A DNA stretch of 64,000 nt from assembly GCA_027494035.1 (NCBI GenBank), contig JAOSJQ010000001.1:3472001-3536000 (forward strand), read 5' to 3'. The position numbers and the translations under genes were made by a program. The first letter of the stretch is position 1. Every line of letters starts with the position of its first letter. Below the pieces are notes generated by a model that was not told where the DNA came from, did no database searches, and saw only the letters and a program-made list of their open reading frames with translations. Below are positions 36,644-46,141 of the stretch, in pieces. The stretch is from UTCFX2 sp002050125. Lineage in GTDB: Bacteria; Chloroflexota; Anaerolineae; Anaerolineales; UBA4823.

Positions 36644-36865
36644 ATGGCTTACACGCTCGATTCAACATTGGCGGATTTCATGGATGATCCGCGCGTACTA
36701 CCGCTGCTGGAAAAACAGTTCCCCGGGATCGCCGCGAACCCCCAGGTGAGCATGGTTAAAGGTCTTTCCTTGCGGATGATCGTCAGCAATCCGCTGGCTG
36801 CACAGATGGGGTTGACTGAAGAGAAAGCCAACGCTTTGCTGGCTGAGGTCAATAAAATTGCCTGA
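36644..36865 (+). CDS. Small DUF1858-like protein
   Basis: 73 aa with AAGGAG eight bases before ATG. 'MAYTLDSTLADFMDDPRVLPLLEKQFPGI' and a C-terminal 'LTEEKANALLAEVNKI' resemble small all-helical DUF1858-type domains of unknown function. It is a lone gene, with a possible -10 (TATAAT) near 36593. Confidence 0.65.
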   Translation: MAYTLDSTLADFMDDPRVLPLLEKQFPGIAANPQVSMVKGLSLRMIVSNPLAAQMGLTEEKANALLAEVNKIA

Positions 36866-36907
36866 GCTGCGTTAACACACCTGCTATACGATTGTAATAT
36901 CACACGT

Positions 36908-36936
36908 AAAAAGGGCGTCCCAGAGACGCCCTTTTT
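36908..36936. terminator. Bidirectional terminator
   Basis: Perfect 12-base stem, AAAAAGGGCGTC at 36908-36919 and GACGCCCTTTTT at 36925-36936, with a five-base loop. Poly-T occurs on both strands, between convergent genes. Confidence 0.9.
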
Positions 36937-36970
36937 GTTAATTGCACATTTCTTAACGATGGCTGCGCGT

Positions 36971-37579
36971 TTATGGGCAAGCCTCCATCGTCCCCCGCGA
37001 ACCCAGAATAATAATGGGGCGCACACCGGATGTTTGAACCCAACCGTGCGCAACAACACAGGGCGCGTCTGACTCCTGGGTGTACCAGTCGAACGGTTTG
37101 GGATACGACCAGATCTGAAAGGTTCCAGGGTCATCGCTGAAAACCATCACAAAGGTCCCGTCGCCGCGCTTGAATTGCTGTATATACTCCCCCTGTACGC
37201 AAATTTGTTGATCCAGGTGATCCAGGGTCACACTCGACCATTCCAGACAGTCTGGGATGGCGGCGGACTCAGTCGGCGTGGCAGCCGGGCTGGAAGCAGT
37301 GGGCTCAAGGGTAGCGATACTGGTGGGGGTGGTCTGCGCCAGAGCCGGTTCAGTTTCAAGAGGGGCTGCTTCGGTAGGAGTTTGTTGAGGTAGAGCAAAG
37401 AATGAAAGCCTCTCCAACTGCGGGCGAAAATAAAGGAAACCAAACCACCCTGCCAGCACCAGGATTGGTAATAGGATTATCCCCAGAATAATTGGGAGTA
37501 CTTTGATTCTTCTGCGCGGTTTTGGCAACACGGTCTGTTCCTGTTTCTCTGGTTCAAAAAGTGAGCCGTAATCGATCAT
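36971..37579 (-). CDS. Membrane-anchored exported protein, unknown
   Basis: 202 aa. Cytoplasmic basic segment, one TM helix (about 26-50, 'VLPIILGIILLPILVLAGWFGF'), a Thr/Pro/Ala linker (65-105) and a C-terminal OB-like domain with 'DQQICVQGEYIQQFKRGDGTF' and 'APCVVAHGWVQTSG'. Three Cys in the outer domain could form a disulphide. It precedes the diguanylate cyclase gene in a tail-to-head operon gap of 34 bases on the other side. Family unknown. Confidence 0.65.
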   Translation of the reverse strand: MIDYGSLFEPEKQEQTVLPKPRRRIKVLPIILGIILLPILVLAGWFGFLYFRPQLERLSFFALPQQTPTEAAPLETEPALAQTTPTSIATLEPTASSPAATPTESAAIPDCLEWSSVTLDHLDQQICVQGEYIQQFKRGDGTFVMVFSDDPGTFQIWSYPKPFDWYTQESDAPCVVAHGWVQTSGVRPIIILGSRGTMEACP

Positions 37580-37601
37580 AATGTCTTTTAATCTCGCTCA
37601 G

Positions 37602-40313
37602 CTAAACTCTTACTCTCTCATAGGCGATCGTTTGATTTCGACCAGCCTGTTTGGCGGCATAAAGAGCCGTATCCGCCTGGTCTAGAAGCACCGCTAGTTC
37701 TGGAATATCATCAGAAGCCGTCGTCACTCCACAGCTTATTGTAATTCCGATTGGGCCGCGCCGCGTGTCGAGCGGCTTTCCCGAAACCATCAGACGAAAA
37801 CGATTCGCAATCCTCATCGCATCTTGCAATTCTGTCTCAGGCAGGAGAACCGCAAACTCCTCCCCGCCATAACGCCCGAGTATATCGCTGCGCCTGAGAA
37901 TCGCCTGGCAGCGACGCGCGAGCTGCACTAATACATCGTCTCCGACCGCATGGCTGTGGCGATCGTTCACAAGTTTGAAGTGGTCGATATCGAACAGGAT
38001 AACCGAGAATGGGCGCTCCTTTCTTATTGCGATTTCGATTTCGTGCTGACCAAAACCAAACAGCCCACGCCGGTTGAAAAGCCCGGTGAGCGGGTCTGTT
38101 ATCGCCTGGGTTTGAAGCGTTTCGAACAGCCGCGCATTTTCGACCGCAATCGCCGCCTGTTGAGCGAACAAATTCAATAATGTGATATCGGTGTCGCTCA
38201 AGCGGCGATCCGCATCGGTCGTTCCGACACCGAGTACGCCAAGCAGACGACCGCCAATCAGAAGCGGCGCCGCTGCCACGGCATGCAAAGGTACACCAGT
38301 ATAATGCGGCGAACGCCCTTCCCAACTCATATAGTCATCCACCGAAGCCGGCTCCAGCGTTCTTGCCACACGTCCCATGATACCTTCATCCCTTTCAAGA
38401 TAAATTTCTTGATTAGTCACCCCCAGATTGTGGCTTACGACAATTTTCAGGGTTTGATTTTTATCGTCGAACAAACCCAACTCGCCCCCGTTCACATTGA
38501 GCAGCGTCGAGGCGCGTTCTACGATTGCACGCAGTAATATGGACAGGTCGAGTTCTGCTGTAATATCAGTCACGGTCGCGCGCAAGGCTTCTAATTCGAG
38601 AGCTTTGCGTTGGGTGCTTTCAAACAATCGCGCATTGTCCAAGAGCACGGCTACCTGATCTGCAAACGCGCTCACCTGCGCCACGTGGTCCTCGCGGAAG
38701 TAATTTGGCTCCATCTTATCGATCGCAAACATCCCAATCAAGCTCCCGCGCACGATCAGCGGCACCCCCAGCCAGGAACGGATGTGATTATGGGGTGGGT
38801 GGCGGAAATGTTCATAGATTTTCGGAGCGTCGCCCAGGATAAACGGCTTTTTCGTCTCCACTACGATTGTGTTGGGGTTATCCGCCGGGACAGGGAAATG
38901 CATTCCAAGGACGGCTTCATTATCGCTCCAACCGCGCCCGCCTATGATCTCCAAAAAACCATTAGTTATTATCTGTACACACGCGCTGTCGTAGGGAACG
39001 ACTTTACCCAGTTCATCCAGAATCCGATCCACCGCTTCGTTTGGTTCCAACGTAGCGGCGATGACACTGGCAGCCTTGCGCAGCGTCTCAGTTTCATCCA
39101 GCCGCGCTTGCGCATCCTCCAGCGCATGAATTTTAGTCACGGCTAAGACGAGTTGGCTGGCTATTCGTTTGCTTAACTCCATTTCAAGAGCGTTCAACCG
39201 AACAGTTTTCTTGAAGAATAAAATCACTGCGCCGAGCGGCAGGTCTGATTCCAGGAGGGGAAACGCAAAAAGCGATTTATGCGCAGCGCCAAACGGCAAT
39301 TCAGCATATTCCGAATCATCCAAATCAACGATCATCAAGTATTCGTCTTGCTGCAACCCAGCCAGCAAGGGCGCTAAATTTTCCAGATCTTGCGCAGAAG
39401 GTTGCAAGACTGATGGTTCGTCGCCCCCAATTGCCAGATTTCGTAAAGACTGACCCGCAACATCTCCCAGTAAAATCACACAGGCATCAGCATGAAGAAA
39501 CTCCATTAACTTGTCAGCCGTGATTTCAAGCATCCATTGCGCATCCGGAGCGTGTAAGGCTGAGTGAGTAATCTCACTTAGAAGATGTAATCGGCGCTGT
39601 TGAAATGCTCGAATCTCTTGGTTTCTAATACGGTCTAACGCGAATGCGAATTGATAACCAAGCTGCGACAATCCCGCGCGCAACTCTTCCGACCAATTTT
39701 TGGGGTTTTCTAAAGACGCTAACTCGAGCGCGCCCAATAACTCCCCAGAGATGATCAGCGGCAAAAGCAACAAAGACCGGAACCCATGCCTTTCACAGTA
39801 GCGGTGTTCTTCGGTGGCTGTGCCTGGAAGATCCGCCAGCCAGGGAATCAGAACCGGTTCCCGCTGGTTTAATCGTTCGTAACACCAATCCAGTTCATGA
39901 TATTCAATTGATCGCTCGGAATCCGATGCGCGCTCTATCCGGTGCGATGTCCACGCGAAATTTCGCAATGTCTTACGTTCATGATCGAACACCATGAGCG
40001 CAGCTCGATCCAGATCGAGGAATTCGCCCAGCCTGGCGAGAGTTCGCTCAAATACCGGGCAGGTCTGATCAGAACTGACGTCCATGCAGCCCACGGTCAA
40101 TTCCGAAACGATCCGCATGAATTCGGCTTTCTGATCAAGTTCAACCACAGGATCGAGGTGGGTATTTTCTAGTTCGCTGCTCTGAGGCAATTTGCTCTCT
40201 TGCCTGGTTCGGTTTAGTTTTACAAAACCGAGCCCTCTGCGCAAGAGCAAACCCGCAGCGAATCCAAACAGGATTAGTCCAACCCCGATGAGTAAACTGG
40301 TGAAATCGTTCAT
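37602..40313 (-). CDS. Multi-GAF diguanylate cyclase
   Basis: 903 aa from the ATG before 'NDFTSLLIGVGL'. One N-terminal membrane helix, then four GAF-like sensor domains (roughly 50-220, 240-390, 410-570, 580-730) and a GGDEF domain. The active site is 'GGEEF' at about 816-820, and 'RRSD' five residues earlier fits the inhibitory RxxD I-site. It should make c-di-GMP in response to small ligands or redox cues. The longer frame upstream to 40403 lacks a signal. No EAL domain is present. Confidence 0.88.
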   Translation of the reverse strand: MNDFTSLLIGVGLILFGFAAGLLLRRGLGFVKLNRTRQESKLPQSSELENTHLDPVVELDQKAEFMRIVSELTVGCMDVSSDQTCPVFERTLARLGEFLDLDRAALMVFDHERKTLRNFAWTSHRIERASDSERSIEYHELDWCYERLNQREPVLIPWLADLPGTATEEHRYCERHGFRSLLLLPLIISGELLGALELASLENPKNWSEELRAGLSQLGYQFAFALDRIRNQEIRAFQQRRLHLLSEITHSALHAPDAQWMLEITADKLMEFLHADACVILLGDVAGQSLRNLAIGGDEPSVLQPSAQDLENLAPLLAGLQQDEYLMIVDLDDSEYAELPFGAAHKSLFAFPLLESDLPLGAVILFFKKTVRLNALEMELSKRIASQLVLAVTKIHALEDAQARLDETETLRKAASVIAATLEPNEAVDRILDELGKVVPYDSACVQIITNGFLEIIGGRGWSDNEAVLGMHFPVPADNPNTIVVETKKPFILGDAPKIYEHFRHPPHNHIRSWLGVPLIVRGSLIGMFAIDKMEPNYFREDHVAQVSAFADQVAVLLDNARLFESTQRKALELEALRATVTDITAELDLSILLRAIVERASTLLNVNGGELGLFDDKNQTLKIVVSHNLGVTNQEIYLERDEGIMGRVARTLEPASVDDYMSWEGRSPHYTGVPLHAVAAAPLLIGGRLLGVLGVGTTDADRRLSDTDITLLNLFAQQAAIAVENARLFETLQTQAITDPLTGLFNRRGLFGFGQHEIEIAIRKERPFSVILFDIDHFKLVNDRHSHAVGDDVLVQLARRCQAILRRSDILGRYGGEEFAVLLPETELQDAMRIANRFRLMVSGKPLDTRRGPIGITISCGVTTASDDIPELAVLLDQADTALYAAKQAGRNQTIAYERVRV

Positions 40314-40523
40314 CAGATACGCAATAACTCTCACGATTCCGCCGCATCCCGTTCCCAATATCAAGCTTAAACGGCAAAAGATCAACGCGGCATTGTCTGG
40401 CAAGATAAATCAATTATATGATAAGTACGTGCAGAAAAACTTACAAAAACATCATTCCAGAATGTTCATTAGATGGGGGTACAATAAATCGCACCTCCAG
40501 AACATACCCGATAGGAGAATCCA

Positions 40524-41564
40524 ATGAAAGCTGTAGTTTATGAAGCGTTTCAGGGTGCGTTGAGCATCCAGGATGTGTCCGCGCCGCGGGTCAAGCCGCA
40601 CGGCGCGATCCTGCGCGTCCAGGCAACCGGCATCTGCATGTCCGATTGGCACGGCTGGATGGGACATGATTCGGGGATCAGCTTGCCACACGTGCCAGGT
40701 CACGAATTTGCAGGAGTAATCGCCGAGGTGGGTTCAGAGGTCAGGCGCTGGAAGCCGGGCGACCGCGTCACTGTACCGTTTGTGTGCGCCTGCGGGAACT
40801 GTCCCGAATGCCTTTCGGGCAATCAGCAAGTATGCGACCATCAAGAACAGCCCGGCTTCACCCATTGGGGTTCGTTTGCTGAATATGTTCACATCAACCA
40901 GGCTGACTTGAACCTGGTTCTTCTGCCCGAGGCGATTGACTTCACTACTGCCGCCAGCCTGGGGTGCCGGTTCACTACCTCGTTTCGCGCGGTGGTCGAT
41001 CAAGCAAAAGTGCGCCCGGGCGAATGGGTAGCGGTGCATGGGTGCGGCGGAGTGGGATTGTCCGCCGTGATGATCGCTGCCGCGCTTGGGGCGCATGTCG
41101 TAGGAATCGATATCAATCCAGAAAAGCTGGCTTTTGCGCGCTCGATTGGGGCGCGGGAGGTGATCGATGCCCGCCAAACCTCGGACATCCCCGAGGCGGT
41201 TCGTGAGCTCACCGCCGGGGGCGCGCACGTCTCGCTCGATGCGCTTGGCAGCCCGCAAACCTGCTTCAACTCTGTCGCCGGTTTACGAAAGCGCGGCCGG
41301 CATGTCCAGGTCGGGTTGATGAGCCCTGCGGATGCTCACTCAGCCATACCTGTCGACCTGGTGATCTCCAAAGAGTTAGAAATCCTCGGGAGCCACGGGA
41401 TGCAGGCTCATCGTTTTGGAGCATTGCTGGAGATGATGCTGGCGGATCAATTACACCCGGGGCAATTAATCGGGAAACGAATCACCCTGGAAGAATCGCT
41501 TAATCAATTCTCGGATTGGGAGAATTACAAGAAAGTTGGCATCACAGTTATTGATCGAATCTAA
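40524..41564 (+). CDS. Zinc-dependent alcohol dehydrogenase (MDR family)
   Basis: 346 aa. Catalytic zinc ligands: C in 'TGICMSDWHGW' and 'GHEFAG'. Structural zinc: the four Cys in 'CACGNCPECLSGNQQVC'. NAD(P)-binding 'VHGCGGVGLSAVMIA' and 'VVGIDINPEKL'. The acidic D after the second strand favours NAD. Ribosome site AGGAG before ATG. Oxidises or reduces an alcohol or aldehyde; substrate not known. Confidence 0.88.
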   Translation: MKAVVYEAFQGALSIQDVSAPRVKPHGAILRVQATGICMSDWHGWMGHDSGISLPHVPGHEFAGVIAEVGSEVRRWKPGDRVTVPFVCACGNCPECLSGNQQVCDHQEQPGFTHWGSFAEYVHINQADLNLVLLPEAIDFTTAASLGCRFTTSFRAVVDQAKVRPGEWVAVHGCGGVGLSAVMIAAALGAHVVGIDINPEKLAFARSIGAREVIDARQTSDIPEAVRELTAGGAHVSLDALGSPQTCFNSVAGLRKRGRHVQVGLMSPADAHSAIPVDLVISKELEILGSHGMQAHRFGALLEMMLADQLHPGQLIGKRITLEESLNQFSDWENYKKVGITVIDRI

Positions 41565-41579
41565 ATTTTAAAGTTCTTG

Positions 41580-42260
41580 TCAGGGCTTATGCGACTCGAT
41601 TTCCAAGCCGGGGATGCGCAGCCGCCGCTCGAGGGCTTTCATAACCTCGTTAAGCAGCCCAACGATAACCAAATAGACAACCGCCACAGCCAGATAGGTT
41701 CCAATTGGATCGTAAGTGCGGGCAGCGATCAGCTTGGCTTTGGTCATCAGATCGGGCACGGCGATTAAAAACGCGACCGCGGTCGATTTCAATAACAATA
41801 TCGGTTCATTCGACCAGGAGGGAATCACCAATCTCAGCGCCTGGGGCAGGATGACGTAGCGAATGCTGGCTAAGCGCGAGAGACCAATAGATCTACCAGC
41901 CATCATCTGACCTTCGGAAACCGCCATGATCGCGCCGCGCAGATACTCAGCCTGGTAAGCGCCGCTGTTCAACCCCAACGTCAGATAGGCTGACATCATC
42001 CGTGAAAGCGTGATGCCAATCCCAGGAAATCCATAATAGATCAAGAAAAGCTGCACTAGGAGCGGCGTGCCGCGAAAGATCTCGATGTACGCGATACAAA
42101 TCCTGCGAACCCATGGGCTGCCATAGACGCGCCCCAACGCGGCTGCCAGACCCAATCCAAAACCAACGATCAACCCGACGGCGGTCAACTCCAGCGTGAC
42201 CCATAACCCGTTCAAAAAGACGGGAATTGATCGCCAAAAAAAATCCAGCCAGTCGCTCAT
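41580..42260 (-). CDS. Polar amino acid ABC importer, permease 2
   Basis: 226 aa His/Glu/Gln/Arg-type permease with five TM helices. 'EIFRGTPLLVQLFLIYYG' and the EAA loop 'AGRSIGLSRLASIRYVILPQALR' are diagnostic. Last gene of the importer operon, 39 bases after the ATPase. Start taken at the ATG at 42260; an in-frame TTG at 42278 is an alternative. Confidence 0.88.
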   Translation of the reverse strand: MSDWLDFFWRSIPVFLNGLWVTLELTAVGLIVGFGLGLAAALGRVYGSPWVRRICIAYIEIFRGTPLLVQLFLIYYGFPGIGITLSRMMSAYLTLGLNSGAYQAEYLRGAIMAVSEGQMMAGRSIGLSRLASIRYVILPQALRLVIPSWSNEPILLLKSTAVAFLIAVPDLMTKAKLIAARTYDPIGTYLAVAVVYLVIVGLLNEVMKALERRLRIPGLEIESHKP

Positions 42261-42298
42261 AAACCGACGCTCACGCAATGATCTTCCATGTGCTGTTC

Positions 42299-43057
42299 TT
42301 ATTCTTTTTTATGACCATAGAGTTCGGTGATCTTCCATAAAAACTCACGCGTCCGCTCGAACTTCGGTCGCAAAAAGAGCTCATTCGGGGCGCCCTCTTC
42401 GACGATGCTGCCCTTTTCCATAAAGATGATCCGGTTGGCAACCTCCCGCGCAAAACCCATCTCGTGCGTCACGACCAACATGGTCATCTTCTGCATCGCC
42501 AACTGACGCATCACTTCCAGAACTTCTCCGATCAGCTCAGGATCGAGCGCCGAAGTCGGTTCATCGAACAACATCACCCGTGGGTCCATCGCGAGCGCGC
42601 GGGCAATTGCGACGCGTTGCTGCTGACCGCCCGAAAGCTGACCCGGATAATGCCCCGCGCGGTCCGCCAGACCGACCCGATTCAGTTCGGACAGAGCCTT
42701 CTCCCGCGCTTGCTCGCGCGGCAAGTGTCTGACCTTGGTCAACCCAAGCATCACATTGCCCAGCGCAGTTAAGTGGTTGAATAGCAGGAAGTTTTGAAAC
42801 ACCATCCCAATATGCTGGCGCACCTCATCTTCACTATGACCCGGCGCGGTGATCTCCGTCCCATCCAACCAGATTTTGCCACTATCCGCCTTGGTCAACA
42901 GGTTCAAACAGCGCAGCAGCGTGCTTTTACCCGTTCCGCTGGGACCGATGATCACGATGATGTCGCCCTGCTCAACCGCAATATCGATATTGTGAAATAC
43001 GACGTTATCACCGTACTTCTTCGACAACCCGGTGGCTTTCAGTATCGGTTGGTCCAA
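42299..43057 (-). CDS. Polar amino acid ABC importer, ATP-binding subunit
   Basis: 252 aa GlnQ/HisP-like. Walker A 'GPSGTGKST', signature 'LSGGQQQ', Walker B 'VMLFDEPTSALDPE' and switch 'VVTHEMGFAREVANR'. TTG start with GGAGGAG upstream. It sits between the two permease genes. Confidence 0.93.
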   Translation of the reverse strand: MDQPILKATGLSKKYGDNVVFHNIDIAVEQGDIIVIIGPSGTGKSTLLRCLNLLTKADSGKIWLDGTEITAPGHSEDEVRQHIGMVFQNFLLFNHLTALGNVMLGLTKVRHLPREQAREKALSELNRVGLADRAGHYPGQLSGGQQQRVAIARALAMDPRVMLFDEPTSALDPELIGEVLEVMRQLAMQKMTMLVVTHEMGFAREVANRIIFMEKGSIVEEGAPNELFLRPKFERTREFLWKITELYGHKKE

Positions 43058-43074
43058 AAACTCCTCCGCATCGG

Positions 43075-43716
43075 TTAGAGCTGAGCAGGCAAGCGCGTTC
43101 GCTGCTCCAGGTGATCCAGCAAGCGATTGGTCGTAAAAACCAGGATGAAGTAGATCAATGCGGCTGTGCCATACGCCAGAAATGGCTGTTGGGTGGTCGC
43201 GCTCAATTGTTGGGCGCGGCGCAGGATCTCCGGCACACCCAGCGCATACACCAACGACGAATCTTTGAGAACAATGGAAACCTCATTGGACCAAGGCGGA
43301 ATCGCCAGCCTCAAAGCCTGCGGCAGCACCACGTAGCGAACAGCGGTCCAGCGCGACATCCCGATCGCGCGCGCCGCCAGCATCTGTCCGCCGCCAACCG
43401 ACAGAAGCGCCCCCCGAAAGATCTCCATTTGATACGCGCTGCTGACCCACCCCAGCGCGATCGATCCCGCCCAGAACGGCGAAATGTTGATTGACCCGGC
43501 AATGATGAAGTAAAGGATGAACAAAAGCACAATGGGCGGAACCCCGCGCATCAACGTACTGTAGACGGTCATGAGGCGCGAAAGCCATTTTCCCCCATAA
43601 ATGTGCAGCAAAGCAAAGCTCAACCCCAGGACTATGCCCATTGGCAACGCCGCCAATGTAACGCTAACCGTCACAGCCGTACCGCTGCCGATGTAGATAA
43701 TGAAGTTTTGCAGCAT
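43075..43716 (-). CDS. Polar amino acid ABC importer, permease 1
   Basis: 213 aa, with five TM helices. 'TLMRGVPPIVLLFILYF' and the coupling loop 'AARAIGMSRWTAVRYVVLPQALR' are typical. With the second permease it would form a heterodimeric channel. It lies behind a hairpin that separates it from the binding-protein gene. Confidence 0.9.
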   Translation of the reverse strand: MLQNFIIYIGSGTAVTVSVTLAALPMGIVLGLSFALLHIYGGKWLSRLMTVYSTLMRGVPPIVLLFILYFIIAGSINISPFWAGSIALGWVSSAYQMEIFRGALLSVGGGQMLAARAIGMSRWTAVRYVVLPQALRLAIPPWSNEVSIVLKDSSLVYALGVPEILRRAQQLSATTQQPFLAYGTAALIYFILVFTTNRLLDHLEQRTRLPAQL

Positions 43717-43738
43717 CGATGACCTGATAAAAAATTTA

Positions 43739-43782
43739 GGAGAATGACCTCCTACAGGCTTGTAGCGGGAACGTCATTCTCC
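43739..43782 (-). terminator. Intergenic hairpin after the binding-protein gene
   Basis: GGAGAATGAC (43739-43748) and GTCATTCTCC (43773-43782) form a perfect outer stem; CTACA/TGTAG pair inside. On the minus strand it is followed by 'taaatttttt'. It may be a leaky terminator giving more binding protein than permease. Confidence 0.7.
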
Positions 43783-43805
43783 CAGATCCTCAATGGGCAA
43801 TCGGT

Positions 43806-44603
43806 CTATTGCGCGCCGATATGCTTGACAGCCAACTGATCGATAAATCCATCTTTCTGCAACTGCTCGATCGCTTTATTTAGCGCCTCAGCCAGAGCCG
43901 TATCGCCATTCGGGATAATGATGTTCATTGGACCGCTCGAAATCATGCCTTGATACACAATTTTGAGACCGCCAAGCTTATCGGCTAGCGCCTGAGCCGG
44001 GAACAAATCCGCCATCCATACCTGAATGCGCCCATTTTTGATGTCGAGCGCAGCCTGATCCGCCCGATCGTAGCGGAAAAAATTGCTTTCGGGAAGTTTA
44101 CCAGTGTCCACCAGATTTTCGGTGATCCAGTCATCCTGGGTTGTGCCGGACTGCACGCCGACCGTGTATTTCGCAAGGTCCTCCGGTCCGGTTATTGTGT
44201 CAGCGAAGCCCTCGGTGACCAGAAACGCATCCTCATTGGAGAAATACGGAACGGTGAAATCGATTTTTTCGTCTCGTTCCTCAGTGTAATTGAATGCTGC
44301 AATCGAGGCGTCGATTTTCCCTTCCTGCACGGCTGCGATCAGGCTGTCGAACGGCATATCGACCCATTCCACTTTAACACCCAGTTTTTTGGCGAGTTCC
44401 TGCATCAGTTCGACATCGAAACCAGCCATGTTCCCAGCCTGATCGATATATTCGAATGGTGGGTAATCCGCCGATGTCCCGACTTTGATCACGCCGGCGG
44501 CTTTGATGGCGTCAAGGTGATTGGCAGGCTGCTTAGGACCGCAAGCTGCCAGCGCGGCGATCAATCCAATGATCAGGATCAGGTTGATCAAAAGTTTTCT
44601 CAT
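43806..44603 (-). CDS. Polar amino acid ABC importer, substrate-binding lipoprotein
   Basis: 265 aa from the ATG with GGAGAG upstream. Signal 'LIGLIAALAACG' is a lipobox. 'IKVGTSADYPPFEYIDQAGNMAGFDVELMQELAKKLG' style text and 'AVQEGKIDASIAAFNYTEER' are SBP_bac_3 signatures. The ligand is a polar or charged amino acid; which one cannot be read. First gene of the importer operon. Direct repeats 'attaataac' lie upstream near 44729-44746. Confidence 0.92.
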   Translation of the reverse strand: MRKLLINLILIIGLIAALAACGPKQPANHLDAIKAAGVIKVGTSADYPPFEYIDQAGNMAGFDVELMQELAKKLGVKVEWVDMPFDSLIAAVQEGKIDASIAAFNYTEERDEKIDFTVPYFSNEDAFLVTEGFADTITGPEDLAKYTVGVQSGTTQDDWITENLVDTGKLPESNFFRYDRADQAALDIKNGRIQVWMADLFPAQALADKLGGLKIVYQGMISSGPMNIIIPNGDTALAEALNKAIEQLQKDGFIDQLAVKHIGAQ

Positions 44604-44829
44604 TTCGATTCTCTCCTTAGGTTTTAACAAGTTTTGCAAACAAAGCTGGATTACCTTGCGGTGACCGGCATCCAGCTGCATTTGTCACTTTAAGACTTTA
44701 TAATATATTCTGTCCAACCTCTAGTGACATTAATAACATTAATAACCTGACGATTGTGGAAGAATTGATTATCTATTCTGCGCCCGCCTTGAGTTGAGCG
44801 CAAAAAGAGACCGCAACCGAAGATCACGA

Positions 44830-46140
44830 ATGACGTACATATCTACGAGTGAGAACAACAATATGGATACTGCATTCCCACCCCCAGGCTTTGTGCCTGT
44901 CCCGTCTGCCATTGAAGGGATCGAAGTATTTCAACCTGCGCCGCCCGACGAGGAACAGCTAGAGGAGACGGTCGACTTTAAATGCCCGCAATGCGGCGCG
45001 ACCACCGCGTATAGCGTGGCTAGCGGGGGACTGACCTGCGCTCACTGCGGATATTTCGAAGCCCCCAACAAACCTCTGGTTGGACAAAACGCCCAGGAGC
45101 TCGAATTCACCGTCCAGAGTCTGGAGCGCTCCGCCCAGGGATGGGGTGAAGTTCGCCTCGACCTGGCTTGTCAAAATTGCGGCGCACAAACCTCCATACC
45201 TGTGGATAATATTTCTGATACCTGTCCATTCTGTGGTTCGAATCGGGTGGTTCACCATCAGGCTGCCCAGGATATATTACGTCCCTGGTGTTTAATTCCA
45301 TTCAAAATCGAAGCGGAACAATGCAATCGAATCGCCGCCGCCTGGCTTACAAACAGTTGGATGGTTCCAGCCTCTCTTAAAAACCGGGCTGGCATCCATT
45401 CTTTCTATGGGATCTACCTGCCCTTCTGGACGTTCGATGCGCTCACTAAGGCGGATTGGAAAGCCGAGGTTGGGCACATCGTAACCGAACGCTATTTTGA
45501 GAATGGAGAATGGAAGACGCGCGTTGTTACCGAATGGCGCTGGGAATCCGGTCACGCCGAGGAGACGTTCGATGACCTGATCATCCGCGGAACGGATCGC
45601 ATTGGCTCGCGGTTGCTCACCGAGATATCCAACTTTAACCTAACCGAGTTGGCGCCGTACGAGCCTAAATACCTGGCTGGCTTAGGCGCAAAAGCGTACG
45701 ATATCCCGCTGGAAAAATCGTGGGAAATGGCGCGTGGAGAGATGCGTGAGCGCACCCGCCAGGCTTGTGTTCAGCAAGCCAGCACATCCCAGGTACGAAA
45801 TTTCAGCATGAAGCTGGATTTCGATGACGAACAATGGCGCTATATTTTATTGCCAGTTTATCTGACCAGTTATATTCACCAGGATCAGAAATATCAGGTG
45901 GTTGTAAACGGTCAGAACGGCATAATCAGCGGACAGCAACCGGCAGACTGGAATAAGATCTGGCTGGTGATAGGCCTCTTATTGACGCCCGGGTTGCTGC
46001 TCGGTCTGATCGGTTTGATTACAATCCCCGTCGCGGGCGCTGGAATTGGCATTGGCGCGTTTGGTTTCGTATTACTCGTCCTGGGGCTGGTTCTCTCCGC
46101 CGTAATCTATCAGAAAGCGCAAGCGTTGGATGACCTTTAG
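44830..46140 (+). CDS. Zinc-ribbon membrane protein A
   Basis: 436 aa. Two zinc ribbons: 'CPQCGATTAY...CAHCG' and 'CQNCGAQTS...CPFCGS'. A middle beta-rich domain ('YLPFWTFDALTKADW', 'VTEWRWESGH', 'LLPVYLTSYI') and two C-terminal TM helices follow. Matches a family often mislabelled as 'replication factor Y' or helicase; no helicase motif exists. An ATG at 44863 is an alternative start. In operon with a paralogous gene. Confidence 0.7.
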   Translation: MTYISTSENNNMDTAFPPPGFVPVPSAIEGIEVFQPAPPDEEQLEETVDFKCPQCGATTAYSVASGGLTCAHCGYFEAPNKPLVGQNAQELEFTVQSLERSAQGWGEVRLDLACQNCGAQTSIPVDNISDTCPFCGSNRVVHHQAAQDILRPWCLIPFKIEAEQCNRIAAAWLTNSWMVPASLKNRAGIHSFYGIYLPFWTFDALTKADWKAEVGHIVTERYFENGEWKTRVVTEWRWESGHAEETFDDLIIRGTDRIGSRLLTEISNFNLTELAPYEPKYLAGLGAKAYDIPLEKSWEMARGEMRERTRQACVQQASTSQVRNFSMKLDFDDEQWRYILLPVYLTSYIHQDQKYQVVVNGQNGIISGQQPADWNKIWLVIGLLLTPGLLLGLIGLITIPVAGAGIGIGAFGFVLLVLGLVLSAVIYQKAQALDDL

Positions 46141-46141
46141 A

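Noticed and set aside
44830..46140. Primosomal protein N'/helicase label often given to this family
   Set aside because: No Walker or helicase motifs; only zinc ribbons, a beta domain and TM helices.
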